Notes: generated by a model not told the origin, from the letters alone. DNA of 64,000 nucleotides from Acidobacteriota bacterium (GCA_029263395.1 JAJCXO010000189.1:1-64000); one strand, 5' to 3'. Shown: positions 18,040 through 26,609, counted from the stretch's first letter. A program made the numbers and translations.

Positions 18040-18600
18040 ATGGCCATGAAATTCCGTCTCTGGATCGTTCTTCTGCTTGCTTCGCTGCTAGCTAGCGGGT
18101 GTTCGACTAGCTTGAAGTTCCCACTTCCGCCTGCGGACTCCGAACTCAGGCTGCGTACTCCATTTGTTGGAACCTGGCTGCTCACCGAAGCCGGTGGCCA
18201 AATCCCCCCTGAGCCGATCGAATTCCGAGTGTCGCTTGGCGGTGAACAGAACCTTGTCGTCGAGTTTACACAGCACTCTAAGACGAGTTCCAAGAACTTT
18301 CATCTCGCCCAGGTTGATGGGCTTATCTTGGCCTTCCTCAAGAATGACAGGATGCAGGATGTTTGGGATGTCGCCCAGCTCGAGCTAGACGACACGGGGC
18401 AGACGCTGACGGTAGGGGCTCTAGCCATAGCGCCCTTGAAACAACACATTGCGGACGGAGTGGTCGCTGGTCAGATCGATTACTGGGATGCCGACGAAGA
18501 CCTCTTGAAAATCGAGGCAGCCGGCGACGAACTCGCCGCCTATTTCGCGGCCCATCCAGAAATCTTCGACGACTCGGCCGTCCTCACCAAAGTGGAATGA
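18040..18600 (+). CDS. small lipoprotein, paralogue B (possible immunity protein)
   Basis: 186 residues, a clear tandem duplicate of the preceding gene. The lipobox is canonical (LLASLLASGC). The two proteins share FPLP after the Cys, VGTW/LGTW, EAGGQ/QAGGQ, APLKQHIADGVVAG and AVLTKVE. At the DNA level parts near 18430-18480 are almost identical to 17760-17820, so the duplication is fairly recent, while the middle has diverged. Either ATG, 18040 or 18046, could be used; the second matches the paralogue's MK start. It may protect against the toxin-like domain upstream or a variant of it. Confidence 0.77.
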   Translation: MAMKFRLWIVLLLASLLASGCSTSLKFPLPPADSELRLRTPFVGTWLLTEAGGQIPPEPIEFRVSLGGEQNLVVEFTQHSKTSSKNFHLAQVDGLILAFLKNDRMQDVWDVAQLELDDTGQTLTVGALAIAPLKQHIADGVVAGQIDYWDADEDLLKIEAAGDELAAYFAAHPEIFDDSAVLTKVE

Positions 18601-18745
18601 TGTGCTTTTTCGCGGGTATAAATCGTGGCACTTGACGACCTCCAACTGACGAAATCTGGCGACTTACGCAGGCAACTCCGGAACGTCGAGCAAAACTAAG
18701 TTGAGCGCAGTATCCAATCGATCGGACTCTTAAGCGGTGGTTACC

Positions 18746-21700
18746 ATGAGACGAGAGCAGCAACAGAGTCCTTGCAGAAGGTTGGCGCTCCGGTTTGGGC
18801 CCATTTTGGGCCTCTCCACCGTTTGGGTCCTGGTCATCGGCTCGGCCGCCTTTGCCCAACTCGACGACAGCTGCGTCGTCAGTGCTCTGAACCGCACAGC
18901 CCCGGTGGCCGCCGACGGCACCTGGGTGCTTCCCAACGTCCCGACCAACCTGGGGCAAGTGCGAGTGCGAGCGACCTGTGTCGAAAACGGCGTCACCACT
19001 GCCGGGCAGTCGGACTTCATTCAAGTACCGCTGAACGATGTAGTGCGGGTGCCGGAGATTCGTTTCGATGCGCCTCAGCCAATTCCCTCGCGGCTCGAGA
19101 TCATGGCCGCAACCAGCCAGCTGACGGCGATCGGCGAGAGTGTCCAGCTGGCGGTCAGCGGCCACTTCCCCGACGGCTCAACCGCCGATCTCACCACCGC
19201 CGAAACCGGCACCAGCTACACCATCAGCAACTCCGAGGTTGCCACGCTGACCGCCGATAGCCTGGTGATTGCTCAGCAGAGCGGCGCGGTGATTGTCAGC
19301 GCCGCCCACGAGGGAACGCTCGGTCTGATGCGCATCGAAGTGATCGCTTCCGGCGACACAGACAACGATGGCCTGCCCGACGACTTCGAGATCGCCAATG
19401 GCCTCGACCCCAACAACGCCGCGGATGCCTTCGGCGATCCCGATGCCGATGGTCTGACCAACCTCGACGAATTTCAGGCTGGCACCGCCCCCTTCAACCC
19501 CGACACCGACGGTGACACCCTGCTCGACGGCGAAGAGGTCAACCTCGGCACCAACCCGCTGCTCCCAGACACGGACGGTGACCAGGTGTCCGATGGCCTC
19601 GAACGCTTCGCCAGCAGCAATCCGTTGGACGCCAACGACGTCAACCTCTCCCCCATCCTCGATGCCCTGAGCGTCAGCCCAACAAGCTTCACCTTGACCT
19701 TCAACACCGTTGTCGGCGAAGCGTCTCGTCAGCTGGTGGTTACCGGCACGCTGATCGATGGCACGGTACTCGACATCACGGCACCTCCCTACGGCACAAC
19801 GTACACTTCGAGTGACCTGACGATCGCCAGTTTTGGCGCCGAAGTGGGACGGGTATTTGCGGGCCAGGACGGCACCGCAAGGGTTGCAGTCTCTAACGGC
19901 ACCCATGCCAGCGATGTTGACGTCGCGGTGCGCACGTTCTCACCCACTGCTCTCTCCTTCCTGCGGATTCCGGGCTTCGCCAACGGTGTCGCAGTGCAAG
20001 GCGACTACGCCTACGTGGCCGCGGGTGACCGCGGGCTTTATGTGGTTGACATCAGTGACCTCGAAGCACCGTTCATCGCTGGATCGTGGGATACGTCCGG
20101 CAACATCAACGACGTTCGCGTCGCGGGCGACTATGCCTACTTGGCTTCGAGCCGAGGATTTTCCGGCCTGTTGATCGTCGATGTCGGTAACGCGGCAGCC
20201 CCGCAGCTGGTAGGCGTTGCCTCGGCGGCTGGGGGTCAGGGGACAGACCTGGCACTGGCCGATGGCCTGGCTTTCCTGGCCACGGGAACAGACGGCCTGA
20301 AGGTCTTCGATATCAGTGATCCGCAAGATCCCAACTTGCTCGGCAGTCTCGACACACCGGGCAATGCCCGAGGGGTCGACGTTTCTGGTGATCTCGTAGT
20401 GGTGGCAAGTGATCAGGCTGGAGTTTTGATCATCGATGCCAATAACCCCACCAACCCCGTCCTCCTTGGCTCAACCCATACTCGGGGATCGTCCTCTCGG
20501 GCTGCCGACCTTGCTGTCCGTGAGCGTCTGGCCTATGTGGCGGACGGCGCTCGGGCAACCCCCGGTGGCCTGCGGGTGATCAACTTCAGTGAGCCCACGA
20601 CGCCCTTCGTGGCTGGCTCGACCGGCGACGCCTTCGGCTTGACCGGGGTGGCCCTGGAGCGCAACTTTGCGCTCACCTCCGACTTCTTGTTTGCCAACGC
20701 CGTGCCGATCTTCAACGTCGCAACCCCGTCTCCCCTCTTCAATGCACTACTCGATTTTTCCGGGGTACCAAACTTTCGTGACGACCAGGGTACCGGCATC
20801 GTAGTGCGCGACGGCGTAGTCTTCCTGACCGCCGCTGCTGGCCCGGGTGGAATCAGCGACAACGGTGTGCTGGGAGACAGCGGGCTCTTCATCGGACGTT
20901 ACCTGGATCCGGAGAGCTTCGAGAGCATCCCGCCCACCGTGTCTTTGACCTCCCCAGAAGACGGTTCCTCGGTGCTCGAACGTCGACGGATGACGATGAC
21001 TGCTGACGCGACTGACGATATCCAGGTAGCGGTGGTCGAGTTCCTCATCGACGGCGAGGTGGTGCACCGCGACTTCCGAGCGCCCTTCGAGCATATGTTC
21101 ATAACACCGCAGGGCGTTTCGACGCTTGCTCTGGGAGCGCGAGCGTTGGATCTGGCCGACAACGAAGGGATTGCCGAGGAGATCCGCCTCGAGATTCTGC
21201 CGGATGCGCTGCCGACAGCCACCCTACTGAGCCCATCGGCTGGTGCCCAGTTCACCGAAGGAACGGTGCTGACCGTGGCTGTCCAGGCGACGGACGATAC
21301 CGCCATTGCGGAGGTGGAACTTCAGGTCGACGGCGCCCCTTATGGTTCGGTGACGGCCCAACCCTACCAATTTACCGTCCCGATCCCCTTGGGCGCTACC
21401 GAGCTCAGCCTGTTGGCGATCGCTACCGACGAGGTGGGCCAAGCGGCCTCGGCGGGTCCAGTTGTGGTCGAGATCAATGCAGATCAGCCACCGCAGGCCT
21501 CACTGATCAGCCCACTCGAGGGCGCTGAGGTAGTTGCTGGCGGCCTCTTGCGGGTTGTTGTGGGCGCCACCGACGACGTCGGAGTCGAACGGGTCCGGCT
21601 CTGGGTGGATGACCAGCAGACCGGTGAAAATCTACAGCCACCCTATACGTTCGAGATCAACGTTCCGGTAGGTGTTTCTAGCCTGACCTTGACCGCTGAA

Positions 21701-22330
21701 GCCATCGACACGTTAGAACGGAGCAGCTTCTCGGAGACGATCCAAGTGCAGGTGGTAACCGATCCAGCAACCGTTGTTTTCGGTCGGGTGATCGATGCTG
21801 CCGATCAACCAGTGGCGGGGGCGGATGTTGCCACAATCGGTCTGCGGCAAGACCTCAGCGACGCCGAAGGCTTCTTCTCCATCCCCGATGTACCGACCAT
21901 TGAAGGTGACTTGGTGGTCACCGCGTCTGCTCAGATCAACGGGGCACCGGCCTCTGGTGACTCCCCACCCACCGAGCCTAATCCAGGCGGAATCACCGAT
22001 GTGGGTGACATCCAGCTGGTGGAGTTGCCACCGTCCGAAATCTGCCCATGCTCTGATCCGGCCAACTGGAGCAACGCCAACGGCGTCCTGTGGTCCTACT
22101 TTCTCGATGGCACCATCGGCCCCTCTTCCTGTACCGACACCGCAACCGCAACTCAGCTCAGCGCCGAGTGTGTCGCCGTGCGTGTCGATGCTTCCGCCTC
22201 GCAGTGTCAGGTTGTATTACCCTGCGGCGGAACCAACCTGGCGTTGCCGATCTCGGCAGGCGAAATTGAGGTCTGTCAAGAAGCGCTGCGACAGGCAGCG
22301 ACGAACCGAGGGGTTTCGTGTAACCCATAA
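18746..22330 (+). CDS. large secreted protein with TSP3, LVIVD and Ig-like repeats
   Basis: 1,194 residues, exported (signal GLSTVWVLVIGSAAFAQ). Domains in order: Big_2-like (LTAIGESVQLAVSGHFPDGS); calcium-binding thrombospondin type 3 repeats (DTDNDGLPDDFEIANG, DTDGDTLLDGEEVNLG, DTDGDQVSDGLE); a second Big_2-like domain; a run of about six LVIVD repeats forming a likely propeller (GDYAYVAAGDRGLYVVDISD, GLKVFDISDPQDPNLLG); three bacterial Ig-like domains (PPTVSLTSPEDGSSV, TATLLSPSAGAQFTEG, ASLISPLEGAEV); a CarboxypepD-like segment (GADVATIGLRQDLSDAEGFF); and a Cys-rich tail. It is probably cell-surface or extracellular and adhesive or structural. The ATG at 18746 is chosen over a GTG nine bases earlier because GGTGG lies five bases before it. 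It stands alone, with 145 bp upstream. Confidence 0.85.
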   Translation: MRREQQQSPCRRLALRFGPILGLSTVWVLVIGSAAFAQLDDSCVVSALNRTAPVAADGTWVLPNVPTNLGQVRVRATCVENGVTTAGQSDFIQVPLNDVVRVPEIRFDAPQPIPSRLEIMAATSQLTAIGESVQLAVSGHFPDGSTADLTTAETGTSYTISNSEVATLTADSLVIAQQSGAVIVSAAHEGTLGLMRIEVIASGDTDNDGLPDDFEIANGLDPNNAADAFGDPDADGLTNLDEFQAGTAPFNPDTDGDTLLDGEEVNLGTNPLLPDTDGDQVSDGLERFASSNPLDANDVNLSPILDALSVSPTSFTLTFNTVVGEASRQLVVTGTLIDGTVLDITAPPYGTTYTSSDLTIASFGAEVGRVFAGQDGTARVAVSNGTHASDVDVAVRTFSPTALSFLRIPGFANGVAVQGDYAYVAAGDRGLYVVDISDLEAPFIAGSWDTSGNINDVRVAGDYAYLASSRGFSGLLIVDVGNAAAPQLVGVASAAGGQGTDLALADGLAFLATGTDGLKVFDISDPQDPNLLGSLDTPGNARGVDVSGDLVVVASDQAGVLIIDANNPTNPVLLGSTHTRGSSSRAADLAVRERLAYVADGARATPGGLRVINFSEPTTPFVAGSTGDAFGLTGVALERNFALTSDFLFANAVPIFNVATPSPLFNALLDFSGVPNFRDDQGTGIVVRDGVVFLTAAAGPGGISDNGVLGDSGLFIGRYLDPESFESIPPTVSLTSPEDGSSVLERRRMTMTADATDDIQVAVVEFLIDGEVVHRDFRAPFEHMFITPQGVSTLALGARALDLADNEGIAEEIRLEILPDALPTATLLSPSAGAQFTEGTVLTVAVQATDDTAIAEVELQVDGAPYGSVTAQPYQFTVPIPLGATELSLLAIATDEVGQAASAGPVVVEINADQPPQASLISPLEGAEVVAGGLLRVVVGATDDVGVERVRLWVDDQQTGENLQPPYTFEINVPVGVSSLTLTAEAIDTLERSSFSETIQVQVVTDPATVVFGRVIDAADQPVAGADVATIGLRQDLSDAEGFFSIPDVPTIEGDLVVTASAQINGAPASGDSPPTEPNPGGITDVGDIQLVELPPSEICPCSDPANWSNANGVLWSYFLDGTIGPSSCTDTATATQLSAECVAVRVDASASQCQVVLPCGGTNLALPISAGEIEVCQEALRQAATNRGVSCNP

Positions 22331-22840
22331 GGTTTCCAGGAATAGGCTACCTTCTCGATTTATCTGGGCCGTTTCAAATCCGATTGGGGATTGAAAATGA
22401 CCTCCACACCGGGTGCAGAACCGATTAGGTCTTACAAACTCACCCGCGCACCGGGTGAAAATTCAATTGGATGAATCGACACCCCTTCTGCCACCGGTGA
22501 GAATTCAACGGGGTGAATCGATACCCCTTCTGCCACCGGTGAAAATTCACCGGGGCGAATCGATACCCCTTCTGCCACCGGTGCAGACACGATGATGCAA
22601 GCTCACACGGGTCCCGCAACGGGTGCAGAGCCAGCGGGAGGACTCTGGCCGTCTTCCGCGACGCCTGTAAAACCGCCGGGACTTCGCGGCTCGGCTACGA
22701 TCCAGAACCCTTCGCAGCCTTCTCCAAAAAACTTGACCAACAGTGTCAACCCAATCGCAACTCGCCTTGTACATCTAGTACAGACTGCCGGACAAGGCAA
22801 TGAGACCGGCACTAGAGCCAACCATAGAAAGGGACATTTC
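22331..22840. other. 510-bp intergenic region with a repeat array and small inverted repeats
   Basis: No convincing gene. It holds the 42-bp tandem array (22454-22579) with degenerate flanking pieces (around 22409-22422 and 22605-22630). Two small inverted repeats lie closer to the next gene: TTGAC-N7-GTCAA at 22733-22749 and, a little further on, TGTAC-ATCTA-GTACA. The latter two lie where the promoter of the sigma-factor operon would be expected. An open frame enters this region from the downstream membrane protein but has no composition or start signal of a gene. Confidence 0.6.
22454..22579. repeat. tandem array, three 42-bp units
   Basis: Three adjacent units start at 22454, 22496 and 22538, each beginning GGTGA(A/G)AATTCA and ending ACCCCTTCTGCCACC. 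A partial fourth starts at 22580. Junctions create the palindrome CACCGGTG, and the third unit contains GGTGAAAATTCACC, a near-palindrome, so each unit can fold. The 42-bp length keeps frame, but the encoded pattern (RGESIPLLPPV) shows no start or gene context. Confidence 0.9.
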
Positions 22841-23173
22841 ATGTTTGCACTGATGATACTCCTCGTAGTATTCCTCGCCCTTGCGGCGACTATAGGCACC
22901 GGCGTCATGATCCTGAGAGCTGCCCGAAGCAAGGCTCGAGAGTCGGGTTATGCCTCTGTTGGCGACTATCTGCGGGCGACACCCCGCACCGACCAGGAGA
23001 AACGGGACGCGGTCGATCTCGCTCTCAGGGGGTTGGTGCTTTGTCTCGTCGGGCTGCTCTTCCCGCCGCTGCTGCTCGTTGGCCCGGTGCCGCTGTATTA
23101 CGGCGCACGCAAACTCGCCTTTGTGTCGATGGGCTTCGGACTATTCGAGGACGCTGAGCCACCGAGCGCGTGA
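22841..23173 (+). CDS. small two-helix membrane protein ahead of the sigma factor
   Basis: 110 residues. The ATG at 22841 has AAAGGG eight bases before it and opens with a membrane helix (MILLVVFLALAATIGTGVMI). A cytoplasmic loop (GYASVGDYLRATPRTDQEKR) follows, then a second hydrophobic stretch (LVLCLVGLLFPPLLLVGPVPLYYG). No family is recognised. It overlaps the sigma-factor gene by four bases (GTGA), so the two are coupled, which suggests a role in signal input or membrane anchoring for the sigma/anti-sigma pair. Confidence 0.75.
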   Translation: MFALMILLVVFLALAATIGTGVMILRAARSKARESGYASVGDYLRATPRTDQEKRDAVDLALRGLVLCLVGLLFPPLLLVGPVPLYYGARKLAFVSMGFGLFEDAEPPSA

Positions 23174-23814
23174 GCTTGTCCTTACCCGATGATCGCGAAG
23201 CAACGCAGCGTGCACCACCCGAGGCTACACCTGAGACGGAAAGCGATCGGCGGACGGTCCACGCCGTGCGTAGCGGCGACGGCGAGGCGTTTGGCCAGTT
23301 GGTGGAACGTTACCAACAACGGCTCTTTGGTCTCACCCTGATGATGGTCCGTGACCGACCAGGGGCCGAGGAGGTGACCCAAGACGCCTTCGTGCGAGCC
23401 TTCACCCACCTCGACCACTACGATGCCCGCCGACCGTTCTATCCGTGGGTGGCCACCATCGCGGTGCGGCTGGCACAAACCTGGCTGTTGCGTCGAGCCC
23501 GGGTGACGCAACGCGAGGGTACTCCCCTGGCCCCTGAACGCGAACCGACCGCTGCTACGGATCCTCTCAACGAGCTTATCCTCGACGAAAGTGACCGTCA
23601 GCTGTGGCGAGCAGTGGCGGCGCTGCCGTCTGGAGAACGCACCGCCGCCTTCCTCTACTACCGTCAGGAGATGAAAGTGAATGACATCGCCCACGCCCTC
23701 GGAGTCACCAGTGGCACGGTGAAGACACTGTTGTTTCGAGCCCGACGGAAGTTACGCACGCGGCACACCGCAAGCCCGGTCGATCACAGTCGATCGCAGG
23801 AGACTTCACGATGA
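23170..23814 (+). CDS. ECF-type RNA polymerase sigma factor
   Basis: 214 residues with GTG start. Region 2 is at about 30-110 (GEAFGQLVERYQQRLFGLTL, EEVTQDAFVRAFTHLDHYD, PFYPWVATIAVRLAQTWLLR) and region 4 at about 145-205 (LPSGERTAAFLYYRQEMKVN, DIAHALGVTSGTVKTLLFRA). The final RARRKLRTR is typical. It redirects RNA polymerase to a small regulon and is presumably held by the anti-sigma factor encoded next, which overlaps it by four bases (ATGA). Its targets may include the secreted proteins nearby, but no shared promoter motif could be confirmed. Confidence 0.93.
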   Translation: MSLSLPDDREATQRAPPEATPETESDRRTVHAVRSGDGEAFGQLVERYQQRLFGLTLMMVRDRPGAEEVTQDAFVRAFTHLDHYDARRPFYPWVATIAVRLAQTWLLRRARVTQREGTPLAPEREPTAATDPLNELILDESDRQLWRAVAALPSGERTAAFLYYRQEMKVNDIAHALGVTSGTVKTLLFRARRKLRTRHTASPVDHSRSQETSR

Positions 23815-24356
23815 CATCGGAAGACCTGACGTGTCATGACGTCTTCACCCTCATCCATGCCCTACCCCTCGCCGAGCTCCGGCCTCAACAGCTCGAGACC
23901 GTCGAACACCACGCCCGTGACTGCGCTGGCTGCCGGGCAGCCTTGACCGCCGAGCAAACGCTCACGCTCGAACTCCGTCAGCTGCCAGAGCCCACCGCAC
24001 CGACGACGATGGCCGCCGCTATTCTGACGCGCACAGCCCAACATACGGCACAACGGACGATGGCTGCCAGTGCCGAAGCGCGGCAGACCGCCGCCAAACC
24101 TGCCAAAGATCGGTACGCCTGGGCGGCACATCTGGTCGGCATCCTGATCGTCCTGGGGGCTCAAACCTATCGCTGGCTGATCGGTGAATCGACCCTCAAT
24201 CTCGTCTCGCCACTGCTACGCAACGGCCTGGGAGGCCTGATCCACACGTCCCAGGGGAGTCCCGCCGTCCTTGTCCTTACGGTGGGTCTCCTGCTCTGCA
24301 TCACCGGTCTCTTCGCGCTACTCCGCACCCCAAGCAGGTCGCCGTCCTCGCCCTAA
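23811..24356 (+). CDS. anti-sigma factor with zinc-binding motif and membrane helices
   Basis: 181 residues. The N-terminal cytoplasmic part carries the H-x3-C-x2-C motif of zf-HC2/ZAS anti-sigma domains (VEHHARDCAGCRAAL, about residues 25-42). A helical linker leads to two membrane helices (about 105-120, LVGILIVLGAQTY; and about 150-170, VLVLTVGLLLCITGLFALL). It overlaps the sigma gene, the standard arrangement for sigma/anti-sigma pairs. Its last 234 bases, including both helices, are duplicated at 26277-26517. Confidence 0.88.
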   Translation: MTSEDLTCHDVFTLIHALPLAELRPQQLETVEHHARDCAGCRAALTAEQTLTLELRQLPEPTAPTTMAAAILTRTAQHTAQRTMAASAEARQTAAKPAKDRYAWAAHLVGILIVLGAQTYRWLIGESTLNLVSPLLRNGLGGLIHTSQGSPAVLVLTVGLLLCITGLFALLRTPSRSPSSP

Positions 24357-24370
24357 GTAGCATCCGATGA

Positions 24371-24389
24371 TTCAGCACAATATGCTGAA
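24371..24389. other. short inverted repeat after the anti-sigma gene
   Basis: TTCAGCA-CAATA-TGCTGAA, a perfect 7-bp stem 14 bases after the anti-sigma stop, without a T-tract. It may be a weak terminator or an operator. It lies at the edge of the duplicated segment, and the other copy (26517) lacks it. Confidence 0.4.
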
Positions 24390-24496
24390 CGATGGTTAGG
24401 GAGGTTTTAGTGCCTATGGTCGACTCCAACGGCACACTGTGGCTTCTTGGCCCGGTTGGTCGGTCCCGACGGCTGAGCCACGCCGCTCGGCTTCAC

Positions 24497-24510
24497 CTGT
24501 GTCGACACAG
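24497..24510. promoter_or_regulatory. 14-bp perfect palindrome upstream of the HExxH protein
   Basis: CTGTGTCGACACAG, a perfect 14-bp palindrome 95 bp before the next gene and about 25 bp upstream of a weak promoter candidate (TTGACC, 16 bases, TAGAGA at 24536-24563). The position suits an operator. The cognate regulator is unknown. Confidence 0.4.
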
Positions 24511-24604
24511 AGATAGCGCTTTGCTAATTCGCATATTGACCTGTAGCTTTTATGCCATAGAGAAAAAGATCGAGCGAGGGATGAGACTTCAACGGAGAAG
24601 CACG

Positions 24605-25312
24605 ATGCGTCGTGTGTGGGCAACAGTGGCTAGCTGTTTGTTAACCGGCTCTGCCACATGGGGTCCATCGGCCTTCCCTTGCTCTAGTGGCGGGCCGAGA
24701 GGGGCGATCGACTGTACCTGCGTCGATTGGAACGCGGGACAGGAGCTTGGATGTCCGGCGGTGACCGATTGGCAAGAGCTAGCAGTGCCTCGTAGTCCAC
24801 CGCCCGAGCGTACCGCTGGCGGGGGTCAGCCGCCTACTCCGCCGGGTGAGTTACCCGGTGGTGATCTGGACCAGATCACTTTCGAGAATCTCAACAATGC
24901 GAAGGACATTGCCGGACTCCGCGGTCGACTCAGACCCTACAACTTGCCACAGCACATCGACTACTACCCAACCGCGTGTATGGAGCTCTTCACTCCTTAT
25001 GAAGGCGGATTCAGCAATGGCTTGGACGTGATTCGTAGGACTGTCTATCGAGATGGTGACGGCTACACATGGTCCAATGGGGTTACATATTGTGACAACA
25101 ATAGCGTCATCGCATGGACAAGCCCGAGCAAGGGCTACAAATACGTCTACCTGTGCCCCAAATTCAATACCCTCACACCCAACCGTCGCGCTGTCACGGT
25201 CATCCACGAGGCATTACATAATGCCGGTTTGCAAGAGATTCCCAATCCAGGCGGGAAAGCCACGGCAGAACAGATTAGCGCTAGGATCATCTCAACATGC
25301 GGGTTGCAGTAA
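24605..25312 (+). CDS. secreted HExxH metallopeptidase-like protein
   Basis: 235 residues from the ATG at 24605, which has GGAG seven bases upstream; earlier in-frame starts add sequence without a signal. The signal peptide region is ATVASCLLTGSATWGPSAF. A Pro-rich linker follows (RSPPPERTAGGGQPPTPPGE), then a compact domain with four or five Cys residues. Near the C-terminus, AVTVIHEALHNAGLQE has the HExxH zinc motif followed by Asn-Ala-Gly, as in small metzincin-like or lysis-associated peptidases. No further zinc ligand is certain. Family unassigned. It precedes the TPR gene by 11 bases and is probably co-transcribed with it. Confidence 0.7.
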   Translation: MRRVWATVASCLLTGSATWGPSAFPCSSGGPRGAIDCTCVDWNAGQELGCPAVTDWQELAVPRSPPPERTAGGGQPPTPPGELPGGDLDQITFENLNNAKDIAGLRGRLRPYNLPQHIDYYPTACMELFTPYEGGFSNGLDVIRRTVYRDGDGYTWSNGVTYCDNNSVIAWTSPSKGYKYVYLCPKFNTLTPNRRAVTVIHEALHNAGLQEIPNPGGKATAEQISARIISTCGLQ

Positions 25313-25323
25313 AGGAGAGACCT

Positions 25324-26118
25324 ATGAAATTTCTTCAGACTCTTCTGATATCGATCTGTTTAGTCAACCCAGCCTTCGGAAACGAGGCGCTCACAGACCT
25401 GCGGGCCGACCTCGAGCAGCAATATCCGCAATGGGGACAAACGATGCAGCGCGCCAAGGACCTACTGGGCCAGGGCAGCGGCAAGGACGGCATGCATCAG
25501 CTGAAACAAGCCCTCGAACTAGCGCGGCGCGCTGACGCCCCCTTGCTGCTTGCGGAATCCCTCGAAGCCATGGCCACCCACGAGGGTAAGGTCAAGCGCT
25601 TGGCGATGCTGGAGGAAGCCTATGAACTCAAAGAACGAGAGCTTGGACCTCGTCACCCAGCGATTGTAGAAACCATGCTTCGCATAGCAGACGCCTTACC
25701 TGAGGATCCTGACAAAGTGCAAGCGATGACCGCAAAGCTGAACGCTGCCTCTCGAGCCCGCGATATTTTGGTCGAAGCCTATGGCGACGAGACTTGCGAG
25801 GTGGGTCGTGCGGACAACTTTGCAGGTTACGTCTATCGTAGGTACGGCGATCCGGTGAAGGCGGAAGAAACCTACCGATACCTATTGTGGTACTGCCCTG
25901 TAAAAGCTGAAGATCATCTGTGGGAGTCAGCCGGCGTCAAGGCTCTCAGCAACCTGAGAGACCTTTTGCTCACCCAAGATCGAGACGATGAGCTGGCCAG
26001 CCTGCCCGTACTGCCGGAACGGATCGAGGTACCGGTCCCAAAGAACATTCCACCCTTTGAAGTGCCCAGCGACGTACCGCCGCCTGACTCGGGAGCACAG
26101 CTCTCTAGCGATGGATAA
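25324..26118 (+). CDS. secreted TPR-repeat protein
   Basis: 264 residues. AAGGAG lies six bases before the ATG at 25324, which opens a signal peptide (FLQTLLISICLVNPAFG). Helical repeats follow, including LEEAYELKERELGPRHPAIV, the kinesin-light-chain-like TPR form, and EETYRYLLWYCPVKAEDHLW. The C-terminus is Pro-rich (PSDVPPPDSGAQ). It is likely a periplasmic or surface scaffold, possibly working with the HExxH protein just upstream. A decayed copy of its first part, including the ribosome-binding site, lies at 37310-37501. Confidence 0.75.
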   Translation: MKFLQTLLISICLVNPAFGNEALTDLRADLEQQYPQWGQTMQRAKDLLGQGSGKDGMHQLKQALELARRADAPLLLAESLEAMATHEGKVKRLAMLEEAYELKERELGPRHPAIVETMLRIADALPEDPDKVQAMTAKLNAASRARDILVEAYGDETCEVGRADNFAGYVYRRYGDPVKAEETYRYLLWYCPVKAEDHLWESAGVKALSNLRDLLLTQDRDDELASLPVLPERIEVPVPKNIPPFEVPSDVPPPDSGAQLSSDG

Positions 26119-26191
26119 ACTAAACGAGTTGGCGAACGTTCCAACGACTGACGTCTCGGAAATTAAACAACTTGCTGAGACAAATGCCTTC

Positions 26192-26208
26192 CAACCCCGA
26201 AGGGGTTG
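26192..26208. other. perfect hairpin CAACCCC-GAA-GGGGTTG
   Basis: A 7-bp perfect stem with a three-base loop, 74 bases after the TPR gene, followed by GCATCCAACAGCCCAGGG. It may be a REP-like dispersed element or a terminator without a T-tract. It lies just before the duplicated anti-sigma fragment. Confidence 0.45.
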
Positions 26209-26276
26209 CATCCAACAGCCCAGGGTAAGCGCAGTAACGGCGCCATGAAGAACGAACCGTTCCAGGCACGGTGCCA

Positions 26277-26517
26277 GCGGCACACCTGGTCGGCATCCTG
26301 ATCGGCCTGGGGGCGCAAACCTATCGCTGGCTGAGCGGTGAATCGACCCTCAATCTCGTCTCGCCACTGCTACGCAACGGCCCGGGAGGCCTGATCCACA
26401 CGTCCCAGGCGAGTCCCACCGTCCTTGTCCTTACGGTCGGTCTCCTGCTTTGCATCACCGGTTCCTTCGCGCTACTCCACACCCCAAACAGGTCCTCTCC
26501 CTGAGTAGCATCCGATG
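26277..26517 (+). pseudogene. duplicated 3' fragment of the anti-sigma gene
   Basis: Nearly identical to 24123-24369, covering the membrane-helix half of the anti-sigma factor plus the bases just after its stop (AGTAGCATCCGATG). The frame is intact with a few substitutions (ILIGLGAQTYRWLSGEST against ILIVLGAQTYRWLIGEST) and a six-base deletion near the end, but the zinc-binding and linker parts are absent and there is no clear start signal. It is therefore a truncated copy, although a two-helix peptide could in principle be made. The 491-bp stretch 26119-26609 otherwise holds only the hairpin and no gene. Confidence 0.85.
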
Positions 26518-26609
26518 TTGTCGGTGCGCTACCTGTAGTCAGTGAGACGAGGATGTTCCGGCTGGCTCTGTCGATCACGGTGAACTCGCCGCGACGAGTA
26601 CCCAAGGCG

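Noticed and set aside
22454-22579. CRISPR array or coding repeats of a short protein
   Set aside because: Units are contiguous without spacers, and the open frame through them has no start signal or conserved context.
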